Assembly (NCBI GenBank): GCA_040753915.1
Contig: JBFMDN010000016.1
Coordinates: forward strand, 30,330 to 94,329
From: JBFMDN01 sp040753915
GTDB lineage: Bacteria > Desulfobacterota > Desulfomonilia > Desulfomonilales > Desulfomonilaceae
Length of the DNA: 64,000 bases
Direction: 5' to 3'
Position numbers and translations under genes: made by a program. Of the stretch, positions 16,819-24,645 are shown one piece after another. Under the pieces are notes generated by a model. That model searched no databases. It saw only the letters and a list, made by a program, of their open reading frames with translations, and had not been told where the DNA came from. Positions within the stretch are counted from its first letter, which is position 1, and the number at the start of each line of letters is the position of its first letter.

Positions 16819-18123
16819 ATGGACACAGCAGGCTCGCAGCCCCTCTCGACTCTGATCCTCTGCGATTTTGACGGAACGGTGTCGCAAACCGACACGGTAA
16901 ACCGGCTGGTGAGGACCCACATTGGCGACCCTGAGTGGCGTTTTCTCGTGAAGAGGTACATGCGCGGGGAAGTGGGTTCAAAGGGGGTGTATGAATCAGC
17001 AGGTCCGTTGATGCGTATGACACGACTGCAGCTTGAACAGTTCGTGCGTTCCTACGCGCAACTCGATGCCGGTTTTCCGGCTTTTCTCCAGTGGGCCGGA
17101 GAGCGCAACATAGACGTGAAGATCGTGTCTGACGGCTTCGACGCCACTATTCATACCCTGTTGGATAACCACGGTATCCGTGGGGTAGAGGTGTTGGCGA
17201 ACAAGCTCGAGATGGACGAAGCAGGCAATGTCAGGCTCTCCAGTCCCCATTGCAACCCGGAATGCGGCATGTGTGGCACGTGCAAGCGTGAAGTGATCCG
17301 TGCTGCACGAAAGAGATACGATAAGATCATTCTCATAGGGGATGGGGAGTCGGACCGCCACGCCGCTCGGGAAGCGGATGAGGTGATAGCGCTTAAGGAT
17401 CTCTTCATCTACTGTGCACGGGAAGGTATCCCGGCCATCCGTGCGGATGGATTTCACGAGATTCCGAAGCTGCTCTCCAGGCGCCTCAAAGGGGTCACCT
17501 TCGATCTTGACGGGACCCTTCTCGATTCCATAGAGTCCATTGCAGCATCGTTCAACAGCATGTTTGCTGCCCTCGGCTACCCGGCCATGACGGTAGAAGA
17601 TGTCGCGAGGAAGACCTGCATCTCGCTGAAGGATTTTATCGACTCTTTTCTCAAGCCCGAACATCGAGAAATCGGCATCAAGATCTTCACCGATTATTAC
17701 GACACCGTATGCCTCGAAAAAACCAAAGTCATTCCCGGAGTAAGAGAGACACTTGCCGCACTGGACGGAACGGTGACTCAGGGAATCGTCACCAACAAGA
17801 GGGGCATCTATGCCAGACGCTTAGCGGAGCACTTTGGAATTGCGAGAAGCATGGCACGAATCATAGGGGCTGAAGACGGATACAAAGCCAAGCCCTCTTC
17901 GGAGATGTTCGACGAATTCATGCGGGCGGAAGGCTTGCAACGCGACGAAACCATCTACGTCGGCGATTCCCCCATAGATGTGCATGCTGCCCGTAACGCC
18001 GGTATCGACGCGTTCGTAGTGGCCAGCTCGATCTTTTCGGCTGAAGAGCTCGCTCTCCACGGTCCCCGTCGCGTGCTCGCAAAGATCGCGGAACTCCCCA
18101 AAGCCCTTGGGGCCATAGTTTAG
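16819..18123 (+). CDS. Two-domain HAD phosphatase (MtnX-like + Gph-like fusion)
   Basis: 434 aa built of two complete HAD phosphatase domains. Domain 1 (about residues 8-215) starts ILCDFDGTVSQTDT (nucleophile DFDGT), has IVSDGF as motif II, the Cys pattern CNPECGMCGTCK seen in MtnX/phosphoserine-phosphatase-like enzymes, and ILIGDGESDRHAA as motif IV. Domain 2 (about residues 216-434) starts VTFDLDGTLLDSIESI, has GIVTNKRG, a Lys in DGYKAKPS and IYVGDSPIDVHAARNAG, all typical of phosphoglycolate-phosphatase-like enzymes. Both active sites look intact. I know of no standard function for this fusion. It follows greA by 72 bases and is closed by the terminator at 18225-18256. Confidence 0.85.
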   Translation: MDTAGSQPLSTLILCDFDGTVSQTDTVNRLVRTHIGDPEWRFLVKRYMRGEVGSKGVYESAGPLMRMTRLQLEQFVRSYAQLDAGFPAFLQWAGERNIDVKIVSDGFDATIHTLLDNHGIRGVEVLANKLEMDEAGNVRLSSPHCNPECGMCGTCKREVIRAARKRYDKIILIGDGESDRHAAREADEVIALKDLFIYCAREGIPAIRADGFHEIPKLLSRRLKGVTFDLDGTLLDSIESIAASFNSMFAALGYPAMTVEDVARKTCISLKDFIDSFLKPEHREIGIKIFTDYYDTVCLEKTKVIPGVRETLAALDGTVTQGIVTNKRGIYARRLAEHFGIARSMARIIGAEDGYKAKPSSEMFDEFMRAEGLQRDETIYVGDSPIDVHAARNAGIDAFVVASSIFSAEELALHGPRRVLAKIAELPKALGAIV

Positions 18124-18224
18124 CCTCTGATGAACTTTTTTCGGAACCGGGTCACGAATCCGGGTGTCTGACGAAGTAACCTACCTACCTACATTACTAT
18201 ATGTTTCAGTTAGAAGGCCCCTTT

Positions 18225-18256
18225 GCCCCTACCATGCATGTGGGGCTTTCGTTTTT
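18225..18256 (+). terminator. Rho-independent terminator after the HAD gene
   Basis: GCCCC (18225-18229) pairs with GGGGC (18242-18246), extended by AC/GT across a bulged T, and is followed by TTTCGTTTTT. It sits between the convergent HAD and lpxB genes. Confidence 0.68.
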
Positions 18257-18301
18257 GTGGGCATACCTCGACAGATACCTTCTGTGTTGCCGAGCGAGCA
18301 G

Positions 18302-19567
18302 CTAGGGCTCGCGGGCCCTCTGGTTCTCAACTGCTGAAAGACAATCCAGGACTATCCGTGCTGGCGTACGACCGTCGTCTGGCGGCGAGAGCATTCGGCG
18401 CACGACAGAGAATCCTCGCTCCATGGTCTGGCGCAAGCGGATGTCGGAACTGAATTTCTCGAGCCATGCCGCCATATTCCTTGCTGAGGCCTGATCCTGG
18501 AGGAGCTCAGGCACGAACAGCGGGCGGCCGCATTCTTGACAGGGGATCCTGTACCCCGCGTCGAGCATGATCTGAATCGGACCATCGGAATCTTTCTCTC
18601 TGCTTATGGAGAGCACGTTGGCTATCGCCACGTGAATGTCCTTGTCCATGACAAGGGGTTTGAGGATCTTGAGCGCAAAAAGCCAGGTCAGGGGATCGAG
18701 CTTGTACGCGACTGCGTGAGGCATACCCACGAGAGCAGCTTGAAGCGTCGCGGTACCGGACGTGACCAGCCCGTAATCGCACGCGGCCATAACTCCCGCC
18801 GCGTCGGAAGAGATCAGGGTGACGGGCACGCCGAATGACGCCAGAATGTCCCGAATCATCGGGAGCAGGTGATCTCCGGCTACGGGGAGGAGAAAGACCG
18901 CGTCAGGGTGGTTGGAACGGTGCATGCGAGCCGCTTCGCACATCACGGGGAGCATGCGCTGGATTTCCGCTGGCCTGCTCCCCGGAAGAATGGCTATCGC
19001 AGTGGCTTGGGGGCCGATACCCAAGGCTTTCTTGGCAACTTCTCGCTCGAGGGGGAGGGCAAGATCCCGCACCATGGTGTGCCCCACGAAGTCCGCCCTC
19101 ACACCAGCGTCTCTGTACAGGGCTTCCTCAAAGGGGAATATGGTCATCATCCGGTCCACCCGTGCTGCTATGGTGCGGATTCTCCCCTTTCGCCATGCCC
19201 AAACCTGCGGGCTAATGTAGTAGCAGACAGCGACTCCCGCGTTCCGTGCAAAGCGGCAGAGCCTCAGATTCACGTCAGGGTAGTCGACCGGAATGAATAG
19301 ATTGTGCACTCCGCTCGTCAGCTCGCGCTTCATGGTCCGGTACGCCTGAAAGATGTGGCGGATCCTCGAGAGCCCCTCGCTCAGTGCAATGGTGTTTATG
19401 TCTCGGTAGTGGAACAGGAGGTTCATTCCGGCCTTGGCGAGCTTGTCCCCCCCGATGCCGCTAACGCGAATCTCGGGGCGCAATTGCTTGAGGTCTCGGA
19501 CGAGGGCTGCAGCATGGTAATCGCCTGAGGCTTCGCCAGCAAGGAGGAGGATGGAGGGAGGGGTCAT
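18302..19567 (-). CDS. lpxB: Lipid-A-disaccharide synthase
   Basis: Joins UDP-2,3-diacylglucosamine and lipid X to form the lipid A disaccharide at the inner membrane (GT19). 421 aa. The N-terminus SILLLAGEASGDYHAAALVRDL is the family signature. Others are VDYPDVNLRLCRFARNAGVAVCYYISPQVWAWRKGRIRTIA, ILPGSRPAEIQRMLPVMCEAA and SGTATLQAALVGMPHAVAYKLDPLTW. The protein is about 35-40 residues longer than E. coli LpxB. The extra material falls before VPELLQDQAS, as DSDGPIQIMLDAGYRIPCQECGRP, and includes a CxxC. No other lipid A genes are adjacent. Confidence 0.95.
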   Translation of the reverse strand: MTPPSILLLAGEASGDYHAAALVRDLKQLRPEIRVSGIGGDKLAKAGMNLLFHYRDINTIALSEGLSRIRHIFQAYRTMKRELTSGVHNLFIPVDYPDVNLRLCRFARNAGVAVCYYISPQVWAWRKGRIRTIAARVDRMMTIFPFEEALYRDAGVRADFVGHTMVRDLALPLEREVAKKALGIGPQATAIAILPGSRPAEIQRMLPVMCEAARMHRSNHPDAVFLLPVAGDHLLPMIRDILASFGVPVTLISSDAAGVMAACDYGLVTSGTATLQAALVGMPHAVAYKLDPLTWLFALKILKPLVMDKDIHVAIANVLSISREKDSDGPIQIMLDAGYRIPCQECGRPLFVPELLQDQASARNMAAWLEKFSSDIRLRQTMERGFSVVRRMLSPPDDGRTPARIVLDCLSAVENQRAREP

Positions 19568-19619
19568 GGTGATTCCGGGGCTGCATGGTACTCAAATTTT
19601 TTAATTTACCCTAACCATT

Positions 19620-19648
19620 TTTACCTTGACAAGCAAAAAATCTATGAT
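19620..19648 (+). promoter_or_regulatory. Candidate promoter of the radical SAM gene
   Basis: TTTACC (19620-19625, 4 of 6) and TATGAT (19643-19648, 5 of 6) are 17 bases apart in an AT-rich stretch, about 120 bases before the gene. Confidence 0.42.
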
Positions 19649-19772
19649 ATGGGTTGCTTCCCAAACTATCAGAGTTTTCATAAACACTTTCACCATGATG
19701 CAGGGTAACCCTGAGCCAATTACGCGTTCCAGGACCTATCCCACATCACCACCACGCTGCCAGGAGTTCTAA

Positions 19773-21311
19773 ATGAAACTGGGCCTGTGCGAAAAATGCG
19801 GTCAACCAGCCGATGCCTGCTACGAAATACGAAACAACAAAGTGTATCTGGTAAAATTCTGCCGTGATTGCGGAAGAACCGCGTCCCTCGTTACAAAAGA
19901 TGCCCGCAAGTGGCGTTGGAAGAGAGATATCGCCGGATACAACGAGCCCGCCGTCCAGGAGTGCTCGATGAACTGCGCCTCGTGCGATCATCAGGCCCAT
20001 CGCAAACCCACGACCGTGGCAATAGATGTGACGAATCTCTGCAATCAGCGCTGCCCCATTTGCCTTGCCTACGTGGATGCCATGGGCTTCTCCTATGTGC
20101 CGCCCGTGGAGTATTTCGACAAGATCTTCAAACACTTCCTCGATCAGGACCCGAGGCCCAACATGTGTTTTTTCGGAGGCGAGCCCACCGTTCACCCGCA
20201 ATTCATCGACATTGTCAAGCTCGCACGTTCGTATGGATTTCAGGTCCAGCTTTTTACCAACGGCCTCAAGCTCGCGGACAAGAGCTACTGCCGGGACCTC
20301 TGCTCTCTGGGCATCCAGGTAAATTTTGGATTCGATGCCACCGTTCCCGAGGTCTACCGCACGCTCCGGGGGGACAACTCCCTCGCGGTCAAGAAGCGAG
20401 CACTCGAAAACGTCATCGAATGCGGCGTGAACAAGCTGGCTATCATCACCACACTGGCAGCCGGAGTCAACGACGGAAACATGCGAGATCTCCTGCAGTT
20501 CATCCATCAGTACCGCGATCACGTCTCCGTGTGGGGATTTGTACCATTGACCCCCTGTTGGGAGCCCGGCTCAGTGCCGCTCGAGCCTACCACAACTGAA
20601 TGCGTGGAAAATGTGTTCGAAAAACTAATTCCCGAGATCGAGTTCGTCTCCACCGGAATGATGAAGTTCGAGGTCCTCTCGCGATTCTTTGGAAGGCAGA
20701 CCCTGGGCGGGTCTCATCCTAACTGCGAGAGTGCCACCCTCCTGGTCTCGGACGGCCAGGGGTACCACCCCATTTCGTCCTATCTCACGGCTCCATTGTC
20801 GGAGTTGCTTGTCCGTCTTCGAAACCTCGATGGCGAGCTCAGCTCCAGATCGGCAACACTTCCGAGGACCGGCTTGAGGCGGACGCTATTTGATGTGGCG
20901 ACGTTTTTGCGCATGGTACGCATTCTCGGCTCGGGCCTGAATCTTTCGAGGATATTCGGCAGACGGCCGTTCATCAATGCGACGAGAGCGTTGGTGGATC
21001 TGGTCAGGGGTAAGAAAATAGATCGAATTCTCGACGAGCGGACTAGGTTCAAGAATGTGCTCACCATGCTCACCATCCCGTACGAGGACAAGGGGGGCCT
21101 GGAAAACGCACGACTGGCAGACTGCCCCGCTGTCTTCGCATATGAGGATGTGCGAACGGGGCGCATCAGGACAACGGCATTTTGCTCGTGGCAGACCGTC
21201 AAAGACGTGGTCTGCAGAGAAATCCAGGCCAAATACGACCGAAAAATTCTTGAACCTGAAGCGCCCCCCTGCACGATGGCCCCTCAAAATAGTGCGCGGT
21301 CACATCACTGA
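19773..21311 (+). CDS. Radical SAM protein of the MJ0619/Tes-like type
   Basis: 512 aa. A cysteine-rich N-terminus (C6, C9, C30, C33) forms a probable zinc ribbon or auxiliary site, followed by ECSMNCASCDHQAH (C64, C68, C71). The radical SAM cluster motif is VTNLCNQRCPIC (C90, C94, C97), then FFGGEPTVHPQFIDIV and FTNGLKLAD typical of the SPASM-like TIM barrel. This order (Cys ribbon, C-x3-C-x2-C-x2-H, then DVTNxCNxxCPIC) is that of the MJ0619 family, which includes the archaeal tetraether synthase Tes and bacterial relatives that couple lipid tails. A lipid role is inference; tRNA or peptide modification is possible. AGGAG lies six bases before the ATG. Confidence 0.8.
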   Translation: MKLGLCEKCGQPADACYEIRNNKVYLVKFCRDCGRTASLVTKDARKWRWKRDIAGYNEPAVQECSMNCASCDHQAHRKPTTVAIDVTNLCNQRCPICLAYVDAMGFSYVPPVEYFDKIFKHFLDQDPRPNMCFFGGEPTVHPQFIDIVKLARSYGFQVQLFTNGLKLADKSYCRDLCSLGIQVNFGFDATVPEVYRTLRGDNSLAVKKRALENVIECGVNKLAIITTLAAGVNDGNMRDLLQFIHQYRDHVSVWGFVPLTPCWEPGSVPLEPTTTECVENVFEKLIPEIEFVSTGMMKFEVLSRFFGRQTLGGSHPNCESATLLVSDGQGYHPISSYLTAPLSELLVRLRNLDGELSSRSATLPRTGLRRTLFDVATFLRMVRILGSGLNLSRIFGRRPFINATRALVDLVRGKKIDRILDERTRFKNVLTMLTIPYEDKGGLENARLADCPAVFAYEDVRTGRIRTTAFCSWQTVKDVVCREIQAKYDRKILEPEAPPCTMAPQNSARSHH

Positions 21312-21342
21312 CGTGGGCGAGCCTTCATGTGCCCATGGGTGG

Positions 21343-21735
21343 TCAGCCTCGCCGACTCGGCTCCGGATCGCTGTGAAGGCAGGATAAGAGGTTCGTGAGT
21401 CGCTCTTGAACTGCCGTCACGGAATCTTCCTGTCCGTTGTTGGCGAACAACTGGTCCCAGAGATCAGGAGGAAGCAACAGGGGATCATAGTCCACGGTAG
21501 CGGTCAATGACCAGGCCGATACCGTATAACCTTTGACGCCGGGTATGGCGTTCAGCAGCCCTCCATTCGACGAGGTGAGCGACCCCAGCCCTGAAATTAG
21601 CCTGCCCAGCGCTGATAAGGCTATCCTGAGCTGGATTGTTCCAGGCACGTGCTTGACGATGGACACATGAGGGGCGAGACCGAACAACAGGTCCAGCGCC
21701 CTCTGAACTTCGGGTGAAAATTTCCAGTCTGGCAT
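21343..21735 (-). CDS. HMA2-like domain protein
   Basis: 130 aa from ATG 21735, which follows AAAGGGG; an upstream start would add 29 unlikely residues. The centre (IVKHVPGTIQLRIALSALGRL ... LLNAIPGVKGYTVSAWSLTATVDYDPLLLPPDLWDQLF, about residues 24-95) follows the ferredoxin-like fold of the HMA_2 group, which lacks the CxxC metal site of classical heavy-metal-associated domains. The CxxC is absent here too. It lies 83 bases downstream of the VOC gene on the same strand, with a hairpin between them. Such proteins are often small cytoplasmic partners of metal or membrane proteins; no specific role can be given. Confidence 0.6.
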   Translation of the reverse strand: MPDWKFSPEVQRALDLLFGLAPHVSIVKHVPGTIQLRIALSALGRLISGLGSLTSSNGGLLNAIPGVKGYTVSAWSLTATVDYDPLLLPPDLWDQLFANNGQEDSVTAVQERLTNLLSCLHSDPEPSRRG

Positions 21736-21773
21736 CCCGTCCCCTTTCTGGTTGACAATACAAGAATCACAGT

Positions 21774-21796
21774 GCCACAGGAAGATCACCTGTGGC
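21774..21796. other. Stem-loop between the VOC and HMA2 genes
   Basis: GCCACAGG (21774-21781) and CCTGTGGC (21789-21796) form a perfect 8-bp stem with a 7-base loop. No T-run follows on the minus strand, so it is more likely a processing or stability element than a terminator. Confidence 0.4.
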
Positions 21797-21818
21797 GAGA
21801 GATGAGACTGCCGAGAGA

Positions 21819-22427
21819 TCACCGGCGGTCGGGGCGCTTCTTCCCGTTCTGTATGCCGTGGAAAAGCTCGCTCCCCGCGCCGGGGTACACAGTGCGTTCG
21901 GCTCTGGGAGTAGGATTCTGCACGCTCGGCCAGTGCTCAGACCGGGGTTCGGCCCCTTCCCGGGCCACTGTTGAGGGGCTGCTGTCTGCCATGACTGGCC
22001 TGCCCCTGACATCGGTACCCTCGACGTTCACACTGAATTCTACAGGAATACCGTTAGGGTCAAATGAGTAGATTGAGTGAATGAAGCCATGATTCACAAC
22101 TTCGGAGACCCAGAATCCTGCTGCTTCCAGTTTGTCCTTCAATTCCCATAGCATGTCATCGGTTTCCACGCCGAAAGACACGTGATCGAATCCGAAAGGA
22201 CCTCGTACAGGCGCACCGTGATCCTTTTCGGGCATTGGCTCCACACCCGGCCACTCGAAAAACGCGATCAAGTCGTTTGGCGAAATCTCGAAGAAGTAAT
22301 GGCGGTACCCGGGGTTGCCGATGCCTGCCACCAGCCTCATCCCGAGGAGATCCCTCCAGAATCGAATAGTTCTGTCCATGTCACCGGTGGCCATGGCCAG
22401 GTGATTGATCCCGTTGTAGCGAATCAT
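21819..22427 (-). CDS. VOC-family (glyoxalase/dioxygenase fold) protein
   Basis: 202 aa from ATG 22427, preceded by AAGGAGGGACC, a near-perfect ribosome site. Residues 1-130 are a single vicinal-oxygen-chelate module: GINHLAMATGDMDRTIRFWRDLLGMRLV supplies the first metal-ligand His, HVSFGVETDDMLWELKDKLEAAG the second, and YSFDPNGIPVEFSV the Glu. This is one module of the glyoxalase I/methylmalonyl-CoA epimerase/dioxygenase superfamily. About 60 further residues at the C-terminus are low-complexity and match nothing known to me. The reaction cannot be assigned. An extended -10 promoter lies at 22502-22510. Confidence 0.82.
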   Translation of the reverse strand: MIRYNGINHLAMATGDMDRTIRFWRDLLGMRLVAGIGNPGYRHYFFEISPNDLIAFFEWPGVEPMPEKDHGAPVRGPFGFDHVSFGVETDDMLWELKDKLEAAGFWVSEVVNHGFIHSIYSFDPNGIPVEFSVNVEGTDVRGRPVMADSSPSTVAREGAEPRSEHWPSVQNPTPRAERTVYPGAGSELFHGIQNGKKRPDRR

Positions 22428-23058
22428 GGTCCCTCCTTTCCGAGACGCTTGACAGGCTGTGCTTCCACCCCAGGAGATTGTGGGGAACAAACGTCGCTCC
22501 TATCATAGCACAATACAAAGTCATTTCGGTGCAATGATGCGGGCGTGCCCGGCTGCAGCATGCATCTCTTGCCAAGATGGACGGCATCGTGATTGCGCTC
22601 GGGAGCAATGTCGTCTCACGCGTGTGTGACCCGTCCAACTCCAGGTCAGTTTAGGAGAAGATTGGCGATCGAATCCTCTGTAGCTCCTGTCGAGCGTAAA
22701 GGATAGCCAAGATTTTTCCCCAAAGTGCTTGACAACGCTTAAGAAGGCGTGTACGTATAAGGCTTTGGAATTCTTGCCGTCATTACGATCGACCCGGAAT
22801 CAGGTCGACGGCCAAATCAGGACGTGAACATGTGAGTGCCGAGCCTTCTGTGGAGGCGTCAGGTGCGTCGCTCGACGCGAGCCGGACCTGTCGGGCGCTG
22901 CACTCTTCGTGGATGGGGCTTCAAGAGTTAGACGTCTCCGTTCAGAGTTGGCTGGGGACCGGCACAACGCAAAGGCAAAAGGCATGGGAGCCTCGCGGCA
23001 AGAAGGGGTCGACAGGGCGTGCCTTGGGAATCTCATTTCACAACAACTCGGAGGAGAA
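22428..23058. other. Divergent intergenic region before the dsr cluster
   Basis: About 630 bases between the VOC gene (minus) and the RsbRD_N gene (plus). Open frames across 22800-23297 on the minus strand and 22832-23062 on the plus strand lack a ribosome site or family match. A TTGACA at 22729 has no well-placed -10. The promoter of the dsr unit must lie here but is not resolved by eye. Confidence 0.45.
22502..22510 (-). promoter_or_regulatory. Candidate extended -10 promoter of the VOC gene
   Basis: On the minus strand TGC directly precedes TATGAT, an extended -10 (TGnTATGAT), about 70 bases upstream of the VOC start. No good -35 is visible. Confidence 0.35.
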
Positions 23059-23589
23059 TTGACTGGTTCTCTAATAGACTTGTTGGTGGACAACCGGTCG
23101 GCAGTAATCGATCGTTGGACCGATCTGATCTTCGACACGTATCCACCCGAGTCAAAGAAGTTCATGCAGAGCAAGAAAAACCGAATTACCAACCCGGTGG
23201 GGGCCTCTATCGAGGAGGGTGTGGACAAGCTCTTTGACTGGCTGGTGGGCGGTGAGAATGCGGACCTGAAAGAAATGTGCGGATTTCTCGACAACATAGT
23301 GAGAATCAGGGCCGTACAGGAGTTTTCCGCGTCTCATTCCATCGGGTTTGTATTTCTCTTGAAGACGGCGATTCGAGAGGTGCTGAAAGCAGAAATCCTG
23401 AGAGAACGATTGTTCGAGGATTTGTTGATGATCGAAGGCAGGATCGACGAGCTTGCGCTGCTCGCGTTCGACAACTATAGCCAGTGCCGGCAGCAGCTCC
23501 ATGAAATACGTCTGATGGAGGTTCGAAACAGGACATCCAGATTGCTGGAACGGGCATGTCAAAAATATGGTATGCCGTCCGAGTGGTAA
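23059..23589 (+). CDS. RsbRD_N-domain protein upstream of dsrM
   Basis: About 176 aa. The sequence LTGSLIDLLVDNRSAVIDRWTDLIFDTYPPESKKFMQSKKNRITNPVGASIEEGVDKLFDWLVGG is the RsbRD-type N-terminal domain (a helical, globin-like sensor fold) known as a short stand-alone protein next to dsrM in many sulfate and sulfite reducers. TTG 23059 was chosen because GGAGG lies four bases upstream and family members begin at this point; the frame is open upstream and ATG 22984 is the alternative. It ends 45 bases before dsrM and probably heads the operon. Its role, perhaps redox or regulatory, is not established. Confidence 0.75.
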   Translation: MTGSLIDLLVDNRSAVIDRWTDLIFDTYPPESKKFMQSKKNRITNPVGASIEEGVDKLFDWLVGGENADLKEMCGFLDNIVRIRAVQEFSASHSIGFVFLLKTAIREVLKAEILRERLFEDLLMIEGRIDELALLAFDNYSQCRQQLHEIRLMEVRNRTSRLLERACQKYGMPSEW

Positions 23590-23634
23590 GCTCGGATGGG
23601 GCATATCAACAGCGATAGAAGTTGAGGTGGTGGT

Positions 23635-24645
23635 ATGAATCCGTCTTTTTCCGTAATCACCGCCCTGGTAGCGGTGGTGGCGCTCGTGCTGGTGGCCATT
23701 CTGGGAGTGAATGCGACAGGGCTGAAGTATTTCTTCGGCGTCATCGTACCCTACGCGGCAATGGTCATTTTTGTGGTTGGAGTGGTATGGCGTATTTTGG
23801 CTTGGGCCAAGGTACCCGTTCCGTTCCGTATCCCAACCACGTGTGGTCAGGCAAAGTCCCTGCCGTGGTTCAAGGGGGCGTATTTTGATTCGCCCTGGAC
23901 CACCCTGGGGGTGATCGGACGAATGGCCGCGGAGGTCCTTCTTTTCCGGTCACTTTTCAGGAATACCAAGGCCGAGGTCCGGGGAGGCCCACGGCTTGCC
24001 TTCACATCCGCCCAGTGGCTGTGGCTGGGAGGTATTCTGTTTCACTACTCGTTCCTCGTGATAGTGGTCAGACACTTCCGGTTTTTCATGGAGCCCGTTC
24101 CCCTAGTGGTGCAGATGATTTCCACCGTGGACGGCTTCTTCCAAATCCTTCTTCCCACACTCTTCCTCTCTGACCTGGCGTTTCTGGCAGCCGTTACGTA
24201 CCTTTTCTTGAGACGAGTGGCTATTCCCAACATGCGATACCTCTCGCTCCCTGCGGACTACTTTCCACTCTTTCTCATCCTTGGTATCGGCATTTCCGGA
24301 GTGCTGATGCGACTCTTCTGGAAGGTGGACCTGCTCAGTGTCAAGAATCTGACCATGGGATGGGTGACGTTGCATCCGACGATCCCGGAAGGTATCGGAA
24401 CGATCTTTTTTGTTCATCTGTTCCTTGTCAGTGTCCTGTTGGCGTATATCCCGTTCAGCAAGATCATGCACCTTGGTGGGGTTTTCTTGAGCCCAACCAG
24501 GAATCTTGCCAATACCAACAGGATGGAGCGATACGTGAATCCCTGGAATTATCCCGTTAAGGTTCACACCTACGAGGAATACGAAAACGAATTCAGGGAA
24601 AAGATGATTGAAGCCGGTATCCCGGTTGAAAAGGAGAAGCCATGA
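23635..24645 (+). CDS. dsrM: DsrM, heme b membrane subunit of the DsrMKJOP complex
   Basis: 336 aa inner-membrane protein related to the gamma subunit of respiratory nitrate reductase. It exchanges electrons between the menaquinone pool and DsrK in sulfate/sulfite respiration. Hydrophobic segments are visible near residues 3-25, 30-50, 125-150, 165-200, 210-235 and 265-285. His residues within WLWLGGILFHYSFLVIVVRHFRFF are likely heme b ligands. GAGGTGGT lies a few bases before the ATG. The last four bases overlap the dsrK start (ATGA), so the two are translationally coupled. Confidence 0.95.
   Translation: MNPSFSVITALVAVVALVLVAILGVNATGLKYFFGVIVPYAAMVIFVVGVVWRILAWAKVPVPFRIPTTCGQAKSLPWFKGAYFDSPWTTLGVIGRMAAEVLLFRSLFRNTKAEVRGGPRLAFTSAQWLWLGGILFHYSFLVIVVRHFRFFMEPVPLVVQMISTVDGFFQILLPTLFLSDLAFLAAVTYLFLRRVAIPNMRYLSLPADYFPLFLILGIGISGVLMRLFWKVDLLSVKNLTMGWVTLHPTIPEGIGTIFFVHLFLVSVLLAYIPFSKIMHLGGVFLSPTRNLANTNRMERYVNPWNYPVKVHTYEEYENEFREKMIEAGIPVEKEKP

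Noticed and set aside
19626..19648. TTGACA and TATGAT as a promoter pair before the radical SAM gene
   Set aside because: The spacer is only 11 bases. The same -10 with TTTACC at 17 bases fits better and was annotated instead.
22729..22761. TTGACA followed by TATAAG as a dsr operon promoter
   Set aside because: The spacer is 21 bases. At 17 bases the -10 would be TACGTA, a poor match, so no promoter was annotated.
22800..23297. Minus-strand frame opposite the RsbRD_N gene
   Set aside because: Antisense to a conserved family; composition looks like a shadow.
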